Assembly: GCA_963846925.1 (NCBI GenBank)
Contig: CAWJXW010000004.1
Location: forward strand, 62,001-126,000
Origin: JAQBQB01 sp963846925
GTDB taxonomy: Bacteria > Gemmatimonadota > Gemmatimonadetes > Gemmatimonadales > Gemmatimonadaceae
Length of the DNA: 64,000 nucleotides
Direction of reading: 5' to 3'
The position numbers and the translations under genes are program-made. Every line of letters begins with the position of its first letter. Positions within the stretch are counted from its first letter, which is position 1. This document shows positions 16,965 to 26,150 of the stretch, piece after piece. The notes under the pieces are model-generated. The model was not told where the DNA came from. It did no database searches and saw only the letters and a list, made by a program, of their open reading frames with translations.

Positions 16965-19900
16965 TCAGAAGCCCAGCCGGAAGCCGAAATTGATGCCGCG
17001 CGGAATCGGGAAGTTGCCGTAATCGATGCCGACGCCGCTCGAACCGCCGACCGCCGCGTCGTTCCCGTTGGCGATCGGATCGAGCCCGACGTAGTTCGTC
17101 CACAGGAACAGGTCGGTGCCGGTGATGAACAAGCTGGCGTTGTGCGCGACGCGCTCGGGAATCGCATACGACAGCGTCACGTCACGGAGCCGCAGCCAGT
17201 TGATGTTCTTCTCGATGAACGGCTCCTCGCTCATCTGCGTGTAGTACGCCGTCTGAATCGCCGGCACGATGACGATCGTGTTGGGCGTCGGATGGTCGGT
17301 GTTCTCCTTGCCGTCGCGCAGGACACCCGGAATGACTCGCGGCGTATTGCGATCGAGCGTGCTCGTGGCGAGTCCGTGGACGGTGAGATAGTGCTGGGTG
17401 GCGTTGAACACGTCGCCGCCTTTCCGGATGTCGAACAGGAAGCTCAGCGAGGCGCGCTTGTAGCGCAGGTTGTTCGTGAGGCCGAGGGTGAAATTCGGCT
17501 GACGGTCGTAGCCGTGGTCGATGAACACGGTCGACCGAAGCGGCAGCCCCGTCGTCGGATCGATGAGGAGGTTGCCCTTGTTGTTCCGCAGATAGAACAA
17601 TCCGGTCAACGACATCGTCGACAACCCGGGCTCGGTCCCGTTGCGCACGTTGCCGTACAGCCACGTGTCGGAGACGTACGACTCGGGCAGTCCGTTCGGG
17701 AGCGAGACGGTCTTGCCGCGGGCCCGATCGAAGTTCCCCAGCACGTCCCACGAGAAGTCGCGGTGCGAGATGGGCGCCCCGCGCACCGTGATTTCCGTGC
17801 CGTAGTTCTCCGTCGACGCGCCGTTGAGATTGAAGAGAATGAAGCCGGTGCCGTAGCTCTCGCGAAGGTTTTGCACGATCTGGTTCTGCGTTCGCTTGCG
17901 GTACACCGTCGCGTCGACGCCGAGCCGGTCGTTCAGGAAGCCGAGCTCCGTCCCGATCTCAGCGGATTTGGCGAACTCGGGTTTGAGCAACGGGTTCGGC
18001 CCCGTGAAACCGTAGCCGTAGCCGCCGAACGACGTCGTCTTCGACTCCAGCGTTGTGCGGTACGAGTACGGCGGCGCGTCGCGGCCGACCTCGGCGATTG
18101 CCGCGCGCAGCTTGCCCGTCATGTGCTTCCCAAGCGTCGGGAACGCGTCGGTGAAGATGAAGCTCGACGAGATCGAGGGATAGAAGAACGAGTTCTGTCC
18201 GACCGGAATCGTCGAGGTCCAGTCGTTCCGGCCCGTCCCGGTGAGATACAGGTAGTTGCGGAAATTGGCGGTGACTTGGCCGAAGACGCTCACCAGGCGA
18301 CGCTGCGTGATGACCGTGCGATCCGACTTGTTCAACGAGTTGTTGATGGAGATGAAATTCGGATCGAGGAAGTTGATGCCCTCGGCGCCGTCGACACTCG
18401 ACTTTTGATCGAGAATGGAGTTTCCAACCAGACCGCTGATCGACAGGCCGCTGACGATCTCGTGGTCGTTGACGTGGAACAGCGTCTGGGCGTTGATGTT
18501 TCGCGTGATGTCGTCGTTGACGTCGAGAATGCCGTTGGAATTGACGCCCGTCGCGCTTTCCGGGTGCCGCAGGATCAGGTCCTGAGACGTATAGGCGTCG
18601 GTCCCGATGTTCGTCCGCAGGTAGCCCCACGAGAACGGCAGGACGTTGAACCCGGCGTTGACGATGATGCGATTCGTCTTGTTGTTGCTCTTGTTCTTGT
18701 TGACTGCGAAGTATGGATTGTCGATCTCCGTTCCCGCGGCGAGTCCCGTGATGCGGGAACGCGTGCCGGCTGGGGTCAGCCAGTTCGACGCATTGTTCGT
18801 ATCGGGCCACACGAGCAGGCCGATGAGCGGGCTGTCGTCGCCCTTGAACGCTTTGTCGTTGTTGGCGTAGGAGTACATCATCGACAGATCGGCGTTGAGC
18901 CAATTCGTCACCTGCCCTTGCGACGTGCCGGTCAGGTTGATCTTGCTCAACCCGGTGTTCGGGATGACGCCCACTTCCTTGGTCGACGACGCGGAGATGC
19001 GATAGGAAAGGCGGCCGTCGGGTGCGCCGCCGCTGAACGCCAGGTTGTGCCGCTGCTCGCCTCCGGTCTGGAAGAACTTGCCGATGTTGTCGTAGGTCGG
19101 CGTGCTGGTGGGATACGCGGCTCCGAAGTACTGATACGAGCCGTACCCGGACCCGGAGATACTGAGCGTGCCGCTCGGGCCGTAAACCGACTGCATGTCG
19201 GGCTTTGCCCGCACCTGCATCACGCGGAAGGCGTTGCTGTACTCGAATCCGCCGACCCCGGCGTGACCGCGTTTCGTCGTAATGAGGACGGCGCCGTTCG
19301 CGGCGTCGATCCCGTACAGCGCCGACGCCTCGGGTCCCTTGAGGACGGTGATCGACTCGATGTCGTCGGGATTGATGTCGGCCGCGCGGTTCGTGAAGTC
19401 GACGTTGCGATTGCTGAAGGCGAGCGCCGACGTCGGCGCGTCCGACCCAAGGCTACCCGTGTTGGTGGTCTTGTTATCGATCGGCAGGCCGTCGACGATC
19501 ATCAGCGGCTGATTCGTGCTGCTGATCGAGCTGACGCCGCGAATCGTGATCAGGGTGGACGCGCCGGGCGCCCCCGACGTGCTCGTCACGTCGACACCGG
19601 CGATCCGTCCCTGCAGCGCGTTGATGAAATTCTCGCGCTGGGTCGCCGCGATATCCAAGCCTTGCACGGTCTGTTGCGCGGTGCCGATCTCGCGCTGCGA
19701 CGCGGTCTGGCCGAGCGCCGTGACGACGATCGCGTTGAGCTCTGCCGCGACGCGCCGAAGCTGGACGTCGATCACGCTCTGTGTGCCAACCAGCCGCTCG
19801 GTTGGAGAGGTGCCGATGAACTTGAACTGCAGCGTCTGCCCCGTCGCGGCGCGAATGGTGTACTTGCCATCGGTGTTCGTGATCGTGCCGATCGTCGTGC

Positions 19901-20042
19901 CTTTGACGACGACCGACACGCCGCGCAGTGGGACGCCGACGTCGTCGGAGACACTCCCGGTCACGGTCCCCTGCTGCGCGCTCGCGGGCGCGACAAGGAC
20001 GAGAACGCCCAACAACGCCGTGAGGACGCCTTTCTTGATCAT
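16965..20042 (-). CDS. SusC/RagA-type TonB-dependent outer-membrane transporter
   Basis: The 1,025-residue protein begins with a signal peptide (MIKKGVLTALLGVLVLVAPASA), then a carboxypeptidase-D-like beta-sandwich (GTVTGSVSDDVGVPLRGVSV), a plug domain with the SusC signature ALQGRIAGVDVTSTSGAPG and ESITVLKGPEASALYG, and a long beta-barrel ending in Phe (INFGFRLGF), as outer-membrane barrels require. It imports large or scarce nutrients using TonB energy, with SusD as lid. The substrate is unknown: no carbohydrate enzyme follows in the unit, so glycan, peptide or metal complex are all possible. The ATG at 20042 is chosen because it begins the signal peptide. A promoter is predicted at 20178-20206. 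Confidence 0.94.
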   Translation of the reverse strand: MIKKGVLTALLGVLVLVAPASAQQGTVTGSVSDDVGVPLRGVSVVVKGTTIGTITNTDGKYTIRAATGQTLQFKFIGTSPTERLVGTQSVIDVQLRRVAAELNAIVVTALGQTASQREIGTAQQTVQGLDIAATQRENFINALQGRIAGVDVTSTSGAPGASTLITIRGVSSISSTNQPLMIVDGLPIDNKTTNTGSLGSDAPTSALAFSNRNVDFTNRAADINPDDIESITVLKGPEASALYGIDAANGAVLITTKRGHAGVGGFEYSNAFRVMQVRAKPDMQSVYGPSGTLSISGSGYGSYQYFGAAYPTSTPTYDNIGKFFQTGGEQRHNLAFSGGAPDGRLSYRISASSTKEVGVIPNTGLSKINLTGTSQGQVTNWLNADLSMMYSYANNDKAFKGDDSPLIGLLVWPDTNNASNWLTPAGTRSRITGLAAGTEIDNPYFAVNKNKSNNKTNRIIVNAGFNVLPFSWGYLRTNIGTDAYTSQDLILRHPESATGVNSNGILDVNDDITRNINAQTLFHVNDHEIVSGLSISGLVGNSILDQKSSVDGAEGINFLDPNFISINNSLNKSDRTVITQRRLVSVFGQVTANFRNYLYLTGTGRNDWTSTIPVGQNSFFYPSISSSFIFTDAFPTLGKHMTGKLRAAIAEVGRDAPPYSYRTTLESKTTSFGGYGYGFTGPNPLLKPEFAKSAEIGTELGFLNDRLGVDATVYRKRTQNQIVQNLRESYGTGFILFNLNGASTENYGTEITVRGAPISHRDFSWDVLGNFDRARGKTVSLPNGLPESYVSDTWLYGNVRNGTEPGLSTMSLTGLFYLRNNKGNLLIDPTTGLPLRSTVFIDHGYDRQPNFTLGLTNNLRYKRASLSFLFDIRKGGDVFNATQHYLTVHGLATSTLDRNTPRVIPGVLRDGKENTDHPTPNTIVIVPAIQTAYYTQMSEEPFIEKNINWLRLRDVTLSYAIPERVAHNASLFITGTDLFLWTNYVGLDPIANGNDAAVGGSSGVGIDYGNFPIPRGINFGFRLGF

Positions 20043-20177
20043 ATGACTTTTCCGGTTGGGGACGGTGGGTCTTGATCGTGCGCCCGTCGACACGATCGAA
20101 CCGGGTTGCCGCACTCGAGCCGGGCTGACGCCGGCTGCCGGCGGCTCCACATTGAGGGTGGTGTGGCGGGCGCGACA

Positions 20178-20206
20178 ATCGTACCGAAAACCATCGCGCT
20201 CGGCAA
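20178..20206 (-). promoter_or_regulatory. Predicted promoter of the susC-susD-DUF4397 unit
   Basis: On the minus strand TTGCCG (20206-20201) is followed after exactly 17 bases by TACGAT (20183-20178), a reasonable sigma70-type pair (four of six in the -10). It predicts a ~128-base leader before the susC ATG at 20042. Confidence 0.5.
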
Positions 20207-20381
20207 CCCGTCGGAGAGAGCTACGGCCTACGTCGATAACGTATTCTTTATCCGCGTCCCGTGATGCACTCCGGACCGTTGCCAACCAACTCACGCTTCG
20301 CTGCGCCACACGCGCACACTTAGGCATCTGTTCTCGATACGCTGTCCATCCGCGTCATCGGATCATGTGGCTGGAAAGCCA

Positions 20382-20411
20382 AACGCCACCGCGGCAAACC
20401 GCGGTGGCGTT
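20382..20411 (-). terminator. Strong hairpin downstream of the tRNA-Leu gene
   Basis: AACGCCACCGCGG (20382-20394) and CCGCGGTGGCGTT (20399-20411) form a perfect 13-base stem with a 4-base loop, 65 bases beyond the tRNA-Leu 3' end. A short T stretch follows on the minus strand. It probably ends the tRNA transcript ahead of the susC promoter. Confidence 0.65.
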
Positions 20412-20476
20412 CGACGCCGATACAGTCCTCACGCTGCTCCGGGCGCTGCTCGCCCTTACGTAGGGCGCGCCGACGA

Positions 20477-20560
20477 TGCCAGGACCCAGACTCGAACTGG
20501 GACTCCCTTGCGGGAAAGGGATTTTAAGTCCCTCGCGTCTACCCGTTTCGCCATCCTGGC
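20477..20560 (-). tRNA. tRNA-Leu (anticodon UAA)
   Basis: Acceptor arms GCCAGGA and TCCTGGC pair fully; the anticodon stem AGGGA/TCCCT holds the loop CTTAAAA with anticodon TAA; a long variable arm (CCC..GGG stem) and the T-arm GTTCGAGTC are present, as expected of a class II leucine tRNA of 84 bases. CCA is not encoded. Confidence 0.95.
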
Positions 20561-20653
20561 GATCACTCACCGACGGCGAACGTAGGACCTTTTGGCCGCG
20601 TCCAGCGCAACTATCGGGAGGAGATACCGCGCGCCGCCGTCAGCGCGCTCGAG

Positions 20654-20726
20654 AGCGGGAAACGGGACTCGAACCCGCGACCCCAACCTTGGCAAGGTTG
20701 TGCTCTACCAACTGAGCTATTCCCGC
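20654..20726 (-). tRNA. tRNA-Gly (anticodon GCC)
   Basis: The 73-base gene has acceptor arms GCGGGAA/TTCCCGC, D-arm AGCTCAGTTGGTAGAGC, anticodon stem CAACC/GGTTG around TTGCCAA (anticodon GCC) and T-arm GCGGGTTCGAGTCCCGT. CCA is not encoded. Confidence 0.97.
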
Positions 20727-20747
20727 GTGCGCTGAATATATCCCGAT

Positions 20748-22565
20748 CTATGGGCGCTCGCCGAGGGCGTTCACGGCGTACCACGCGGTCCACGCGAGAA
20801 GCCCGGACAGCGACGCATCGCCGCCATTGGCCACCGCCTTGCCTTCTCCGTCGATCACTTCCGCGGCGCGTCCGCCGTCGAGCGTCGCGCGGCGGAGCCA
20901 CTGCAGCACGTTGGCCGCGTCGGGGCCGATGAGCCGAGCGCACTGTTGCGACAACGAGTGCGGCGTCACGTCGATCGCTTTCACGGTGCGGCGGTACGTC
21001 GAGTCTTGTCGCGGCACCGCCTCGTAGATCGGCAACCAGAACGCCGAGGCGGATGGGTCGTCCGTTTCCGACGTCGCGCCAGCGAGGTCGATCGACGAGG
21101 CGAACGTCGAGCGTCCGGCGGACGTCGTCGCCGCCGAGGGGTTCGACGTTGCTTTCGCTGAGTTGTCGACGGTGAAGTGACGATGGATCGCCGCGCGCAC
21201 CGCGTCCGGATCCTGGAGCTCCTTGGCCGTCTCCTCGTCGAGCGTGCGCCGCAGGACGTCGAGCGCGTACGCGGCCGCGGCGTTCGCGTGCAACGTGAAC
21301 GGATGCGGCGCGGGAACGCCGGACGGGCTCACTTCCGTCGTGTACAGCGGAATGCGCTTGTCGCGCCGCGCGTCGAGGTCGTCGGCGACGAGGTACAGCG
21401 TGTCGGCGAGCACCGGTTCGTCGACCACGCGATCGTCGCCCGTGTCGCGGATGTAGCGGTCCGTCGCGATCGGATAGCCCGCGACTCCCTCGAGCGCGAA
21501 CCCCGGCTCGAAGAGCGTGCCGTCGAGGTAGTGTACGCCGCGGCCGGGCGCGTATCCGTGCAGCTCGCACATGCGCAGCAACAGCTCGCGCGCCAGCGGA
21601 GCGTCGGCCAACTGCACGGCGGGAATCGTCCACGTGAGCGCGTCCCAATCGCGGACCGTCATGCCGTGCCCATTCCACGGCGCGCGCGAGCGGACGAGAT
21701 AGTACTGCGCGTCGTCGAGCGCGCGACCCACGGCGTAGAAGTACGCGAACAACAGGTTGCGGTTGATCAGCCGGTCGATCGCCTCGTTGCCCGACGCCTG
21801 CTCCAGCGACTGGATCGCGTCGCGGGTCGACGCGAGCAGCTCGCGCCAGCCGCGTCGTCGGAGGACGATGGCGGTGGATTCGGCGCCGTCGCGCTCTGGC
21901 CCGACGGCAACGAAGAAGGCGACCTGCTCACGCGCACCCGCCGCGATCGTGATCGCGCGGCGGATCCCGTACTTCGCGCCGTCGATCTCGACGTCAGCGT
22001 CGGCATCCGCGAGAATCGCGAGCGCCGCGAGACCTGGCAGCGACGAACCCTCGAGCAGCACCGCGCCCGATGGGGCGCGCGTCACGCGAACCGCGTCCTC
22101 GAACGGCCGCGGGGTCTGCACGCGCAGCTGCCGATGCCCCGCCGTGCCCTCGAGAGTGACGTCGATCGTCCGCGCCGCGGCGCCCCGGTTCTCTATGGAA
22201 AGCGCGTACACGGCGCCCGACACGTCGGCGTCGCGGCCGTACGGCGCAAAGATCGTCCCGCGTACCAGCAGGTCGCCGATCGTGCAGGTGAACGTCGGAA
22301 TCCAGCCGAGCGCGCGCTCCCACGCGATCGGAACTTCCGAGAGGTAGTGGCGTACGCCATCCACGCCGAGCACCGGGCGAGCGAGCGGCGGCTCGGTGCC
22401 GCCCATGAAATCCCGACCGCCGGCGAACTCGATCGCCGAGCGCGCCGCGCGATGGAGCATCCCGACGGCGTGGATCGACGCATCCGCGGGGTGAATGCAC
22501 GGCAACGCGATCCAGTGGTTGCCGGTGAGCTGCCAGGGAATGGACGGAGGCGGGAGCAGTGACAC
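20748..22565 (-). CDS. Six-hairpin glycosidase-like protein of unknown substrate
   Basis: The 605-residue protein seems to have an N-terminal beta-sandwich (about residues 1-240: ALPCIHPADASIHAVGMLHRAA, VRGTIFAPYGRDADV, YALSIENRGAAARTIDV) and an alpha-helical C-terminal half with toroid-like repeats (MTVRDWDALTWTIPAVQLAD; LLRMCELHGYAPGRGVHYLDG; HPFTLHANAAAAYALDV). This architecture resembles glycogen-debranching and related (alpha/alpha)6 glycosidases, but I cannot point to catalytic acids with certainty. There is no signal peptide, so it is probably cytoplasmic. A low-complexity Ser/Thr/Ala stretch near residues 465-500 may be a linker. The GTG start at 22565 has no clear Shine-Dalgarno and is tentative. 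It is divergent from the barrel gene that begins 88 bases away. Confidence 0.6.
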   Translation of the reverse strand: MSLLPPPSIPWQLTGNHWIALPCIHPADASIHAVGMLHRAARSAIEFAGGRDFMGGTEPPLARPVLGVDGVRHYLSEVPIAWERALGWIPTFTCTIGDLLVRGTIFAPYGRDADVSGAVYALSIENRGAAARTIDVTLEGTAGHRQLRVQTPRPFEDAVRVTRAPSGAVLLEGSSLPGLAALAILADADADVEIDGAKYGIRRAITIAAGAREQVAFFVAVGPERDGAESTAIVLRRRGWRELLASTRDAIQSLEQASGNEAIDRLINRNLLFAYFYAVGRALDDAQYYLVRSRAPWNGHGMTVRDWDALTWTIPAVQLADAPLARELLLRMCELHGYAPGRGVHYLDGTLFEPGFALEGVAGYPIATDRYIRDTGDDRVVDEPVLADTLYLVADDLDARRDKRIPLYTTEVSPSGVPAPHPFTLHANAAAAYALDVLRRTLDEETAKELQDPDAVRAAIHRHFTVDNSAKATSNPSAATTSAGRSTFASSIDLAGATSETDDPSASAFWLPIYEAVPRQDSTYRRTVKAIDVTPHSLSQQCARLIGPDAANVLQWLRRATLDGGRAAEVIDGEGKAVANGGDASLSGLLAWTAWYAVNALGERP

Positions 22566-22653
22566 GAGTGCGGATGTATCTTGTTGGCGACCGAGGAATG
22601 ATAGTCGGACCGGCTATGCCCCATCTCCTACATCGCGCGACGCGAGTTTCCGA

Positions 22654-24255
22654 TTGACGGTTCGCCAGTTCATTCGATCGAGCGCCTTGCTTCTCAGCTG
22701 TTTCTCCGCGCGCCGATCCGTCGCCCAAGCCACAACGAATCCGCAAATCGACGCGTCGGTGCTGCCCCGCGGGGTGGGGGACGCGCGCGTGCTCTCGGCG
22801 TGGACGCGCTACGACGAGCTGTTCGGCACCGCTCCGGGACTGGCCGGGTTTCCACGCAACATCGCGTATAGCCTCAACACGGATTCGCTCACCAGCCTCC
22901 GCGCGCCGTCGTTGGCGCCGACGGAGACCGCGATTCGCACGCTGGCGGCCGATCCGACGTTTCGCCTTACCGCCGGCAACCTCGTCGCCGCGGCCAATTC
23001 ACGTGTCGTCACAGCGCCGCTCATTCTCGAGTACGGTCTGTTGAAACACCTCACGATCGACGCGGTCGTGCCGCTGGTCGAGACGCGTTCGACCGTGTTC
23101 CAACAGCTCAATCCGAAACTCGGTGCAGCGAACGTCGGCCCCAACCCGTCGCTCACGAATTCGCAATTGCGCGGGTCGGAAGCCACGCTCGTCGCGTCGT
23201 TCCGGTCCGCCGCCGCCGCGCTGACGCAGCAGCTGGCGCAGTGTCAGGCGACGCCGACGCCGGGCTGCGCGTCCCTTCTCGCGCAGCAGGCGACGGTGCA
23301 AACGCTGATCCAAACGACTGGCACGACGGCGACCGCGATCGAGACCCTCTACGGCGGCGACGCTGCCCACCCGGGGCAGGACTTCGTTCCCCTCGCCAGC
23401 AGCCCGATCCAGGCGGCCATCCAAGCGCGCATCGTCGCGTTGATCGCGCAGTACCAATCGCTCTTGCCGACTGTCTCGATCACGGGAACGGTCGCCGGCG
23501 CGGGCGGCCCCGGCGCGCGCGTCGACATGCAGCAACTCCTCGCGGGCGTCGGACGCGACTCGTTGGCGAGCGTGAGCCGCACGTCGATCGGCGACGTCTC
23601 GGTCGGCGCGACGTTGCAGCTGTTGAATACGTTTCGCGACACGATGGTCGGCCGCCAAGCACGCCTCGCCGTTCATGGCGAATTCCGTTTCGGCACCGGA
23701 GAGCCGGCGGATCGCAACAAGTTTTTCGATGTCCCGACCGGGTACGGCCAACCGGGAATCGAAGTCGGCGCGGCGAGCGACATGACCTTCAATCGCCACG
23801 TCTCGGCAACCGTGCTCGCGTCGTACACCGCGCAGCTGGGCACGATCAATGTCGCGCGCGTTCCAGCGCCGGCGAACCTCCTCTTACCGCTCACGGACCC
23901 GGTGCCCGGCACGTATAGCGCCGGCAACGTCGCCTCGATCAGCATCATCCCCCGGTGGCGGCTCGCCGGCTATTTCGTGATCGACGGACAGTACACGCTC
24001 ACGAACATCGGGGCCGACCAGTACGTCCCGGCGACGACCGTCGCCAGCAACGCATCCCTCGGCAACGCCGCCGCCACGACGCAGGCGCTCGGGTTCGGCT
24101 TCTCATATTCGACGACCGGCATCAGCAATCCCGCACCACGACGGCTGCCGTACGAGGTGTCGTTCAGCCATCTCGAGACGCTCACCGGGACGGGCGGACC
24201 TGTACCAAAGTCGTTTCGGGATCAGGTGATGCTGAAGGTGTATTTCGGCCGATAA
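22654..24255 (+). CDS. Predicted exported beta-barrel protein of unknown function
   Basis: From a TTG at 22654 the 533-residue protein starts MTVRQFIRSSALLLSC and reaches a VAQA-type signal-peptidase site around residue 26. The mature part alternates short polar and aromatic beta-strand-like segments (LAVHGEFRFGTGEP; HVSATVLASYTAQLG; WRLAGYFVIDGQYTL) and ends DQVMLKVYFGR, resembling an outer-membrane barrel. A Gln/Ala-rich helical insert with two Cys lies near residues 185-255. I do not recognise a named family. It could be a porin or transporter working with the neighbouring cytoplasmic glycosidase-like protein, but only shared divergent position supports that. An upstream in-frame start at 22495 would overlap the divergent gene and add no signal sequence, so it was not used. 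Confidence 0.6.
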   Translation: MTVRQFIRSSALLLSCFSARRSVAQATTNPQIDASVLPRGVGDARVLSAWTRYDELFGTAPGLAGFPRNIAYSLNTDSLTSLRAPSLAPTETAIRTLAADPTFRLTAGNLVAAANSRVVTAPLILEYGLLKHLTIDAVVPLVETRSTVFQQLNPKLGAANVGPNPSLTNSQLRGSEATLVASFRSAAAALTQQLAQCQATPTPGCASLLAQQATVQTLIQTTGTTATAIETLYGGDAAHPGQDFVPLASSPIQAAIQARIVALIAQYQSLLPTVSITGTVAGAGGPGARVDMQQLLAGVGRDSLASVSRTSIGDVSVGATLQLLNTFRDTMVGRQARLAVHGEFRFGTGEPADRNKFFDVPTGYGQPGIEVGAASDMTFNRHVSATVLASYTAQLGTINVARVPAPANLLLPLTDPVPGTYSAGNVASISIIPRWRLAGYFVIDGQYTLTNIGADQYVPATTVASNASLGNAAATTQALGFGFSYSTTGISNPAPRRLPYEVSFSHLETLTGTGGPVPKSFRDQVMLKVYFGR

Positions 24256-24289
24256 GGGCGGGGCGTTCGCTGGCTCCATCCCACTGACC

Positions 24290-24438
24290 GGCATCGCGGA
24301 TAGGCAGCCGAGCCTAGCTGTGAGAAGTAGCCGGGAGAAGGAGCCCTGAGCGCAAGAAGCGTTTCCACCCGCGGGTCTCACGGCTCCTTCTGACGGCTAT
24401 TTCTCACGGCTAGGCTCGCTTCCAAAATCCGCGATGCC
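24290..24438. repeat. 149-base imperfect palindrome between convergent genes
   Basis: Left arm 24290-24350 and right arm 24377-24438 are reverse complements at most positions, starting from GGCATCGCGGAT on both sides and sharing GCGAGCCTAGC-type and AGAAGGAGCC blocks, around a 26-base centre. It lies between the ends of the barrel gene (plus) and recN (minus). It could act as a two-way terminator or be a palindromic repeat or small non-autonomous mobile element. Confidence 0.8.
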
Positions 24439-24472
24439 TCGCATGCCACACCGAATCCCCAACGAAGAGCCG

Positions 24473-26137
24473 TTACGCTCTTCCCGCGACGAGTAGCTCT
24501 TTCGCATGCGCCCGGCTCGTCGCGCTTTCCGCATCTCCTCCAAGCATCCGCGCCACCTCCCTTACCCGCTCGTCGTCCGCGACGATGCTCACGTCTGCGG
24601 TCGTCACTCCACTTCGCGCGCCCTTGCTGACGACGATGTGGTGGTGTGCGCGGGCGGCGATCTGCGGGAGGTGCGTGATGGCGAACACCTGATGATCGCT
24701 CGCGACGCGGCGCAGCGTGTCGCCGACTTGCAGCCCAACGCGTCCGCCGATGCCCGCGTCCACCTCGTCGAACACCAGCGTGGGAACACGGTCGAGGCGA
24801 GCGAGGATGGTCTTGAGCGCCAGCATCACGCGCGACAGCTCGCCGCCCGACGCGACTCGGCTCAACGCGCGGGCCTCGTGACCCACGTTCAGCGCCACGC
24901 GAAACTCCACGTCCTCCGCTCCGTGCTCGCCGACCTGCGGCAACAGGTTCAGCGAGACCGTGAGGTGCCCGTCGGGCATGCCGAGCTCCGGCAACACCTT
25001 GTCGACGGCACGAGCGAGCCGTTTCGCGCCCGCTTGGCGCTTCGCGGTGAGCGCACGCGCGCTCGAGACCAGCGCCGCGCGGGCAGCGCGTTCGCGTGAC
25101 TCCAGCTCTTTCAGATCCATGTCCGCCGAGTCGACCAGATCGAGCTCGGCGCGTGCCTCGGCGCCGGCTCGAACGACCTCGGGGATCGAGCCGCCGTACT
25201 TTTTCGTCAAGCGAAACAGCAGGTCGCGCCGCCGCCTGACCTCTTCGAGACGCGACGGGTCGAGGTCGATCGTCGCCTCGTATTCTGTCAACTCGCGGGC
25301 CAGCGCTTCGATCGCGAAGTAGGCCGAGTCGAACGTCTCCTGTAGCCGCGACAACGTCGGATCGATCCGCTGGATCGACGACAAGTGCTTCGAGATCGCT
25401 CCCAGTCGCTGAAGGACCGCATCCTCGTCGCCGTCGAGCGTCGAGGCGAGTCCTCCGGCCAGGGCGCGCAGCTCGTCCGCGTTTTCCAGCCGCCTGGCCT
25501 CGTCCTCGAGCCGCGCGTCTTCGCCATCGACCAGCTTGGCGTCGCCGATCTCGCGCACGACGTGCCGGAGGTAGTCGGCGCGGCGCTCCGCTTCGACTCG
25601 ACGCTTCGAGAGGTTGGCGATCTCGCGGATCGTCGCGGTGAGCTCGGCGTGTGCTTGAGCCACACTCGCGGCATCGGCGTCCGCCCCGGCGAACGCATCG
25701 AGGATGCGCCGCTGCGCCGCGGCGTCGAGAAGCGTTTGCGCTTCGTGTTGTCCGTGGATGTTCACCAGCGTACGGCCCACTTCGGCCAGGATGCTCGCGC
25801 TCACGGGTGTTCCGTTGATCCATGCCCGCGCGCGCCCCGCGGTGACATCGCGCTTGAGCACCACGAGCGAATCTTCGGCGTCGATTCCGTGTTGGTCGAG
25901 CAGCGCGCGAATCTCCGGCTGCTCGGCGACGTCGAAGGTGCCCTCGACCGTGGCGCGGTCGGCACCGCTCCGAATCACGTCGGCGTTGGCGCGCTCTCCG
26001 AGCAAGAGCCCGAGCGCGCCGACGATAATCGATTTCCCCGCGCCCGTCTCGCCCGTGAGGGCGTTGAATCCAGGAGCGAGCGGCAATGCGAGCGATTCTA
26101 TGATCGCGAAATTCCGAATTCGAAGCTCGCTCAGCAT
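24473..26137 (-). CDS. recN: DNA repair protein RecN
   Basis: An SMC-like ATPase recruited to double-strand breaks. The 554-residue protein starts MLSELRIRNFAIIESLALPL, has Walker A NALTGETGAGKSII, a central coiled-coil-rich region, and near the end the ABC signature LSRVASGGELSRVMLALK with Walker B TLVFDEVDAGIGG and the His of FAITHLPQIAARA. Length and order are standard. It is the last gene of the long array and follows nadK by 13 bases; the large palindrome lies just downstream. Confidence 0.96.
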   Translation of the reverse strand: MLSELRIRNFAIIESLALPLAPGFNALTGETGAGKSIIVGALGLLLGERANADVIRSGADRATVEGTFDVAEQPEIRALLDQHGIDAEDSLVVLKRDVTAGRARAWINGTPVSASILAEVGRTLVNIHGQHEAQTLLDAAAQRRILDAFAGADADAASVAQAHAELTATIREIANLSKRRVEAERRADYLRHVVREIGDAKLVDGEDARLEDEARRLENADELRALAGGLASTLDGDEDAVLQRLGAISKHLSSIQRIDPTLSRLQETFDSAYFAIEALARELTEYEATIDLDPSRLEEVRRRRDLLFRLTKKYGGSIPEVVRAGAEARAELDLVDSADMDLKELESRERAARAALVSSARALTAKRQAGAKRLARAVDKVLPELGMPDGHLTVSLNLLPQVGEHGAEDVEFRVALNVGHEARALSRVASGGELSRVMLALKTILARLDRVPTLVFDEVDAGIGGRVGLQVGDTLRRVASDHQVFAITHLPQIAARAHHHIVVSKGARSGVTTADVSIVADDERVREVARMLGGDAESATSRAHAKELLVAGRA

Positions 26138-26150
26138 CCGACACCGGCTC

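Larger units (their letters stand above)
20043..20476. other. Gene-free region between susC and tRNA-Leu
   Basis: This 434-base stretch holds no supportable gene. It contains the predicted susC promoter and leader (20043-20206), an inverted GATAA-N8-TTATC element near 20231-20248 that could be an operator or chance, and the tRNA terminator hairpin at 20382-20411. Nothing else was recognised. Confidence 0.6.

Noticed and set aside
16890..20075. Very long open frame on the plus strand opposite susC
   Set aside because: It is the antisense of a convincing 1,025-residue TonB transporter; its translation is rich in Arg, Val and Asp with no domain, as expected for a shadow frame in GC-rich DNA.
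20231..20248. GATAA-N8-TTATC inverted repeat as a defined operator
   Set aside because: Half-sites are only five bases and match no operator I can name; mentioned only as content of the gene-free region.
22495..22653. N-terminal extension of the barrel protein
   Set aside because: It overlaps the divergent gene, has no signal-peptide character, and the TTG at 22654 yields a good signal sequence.
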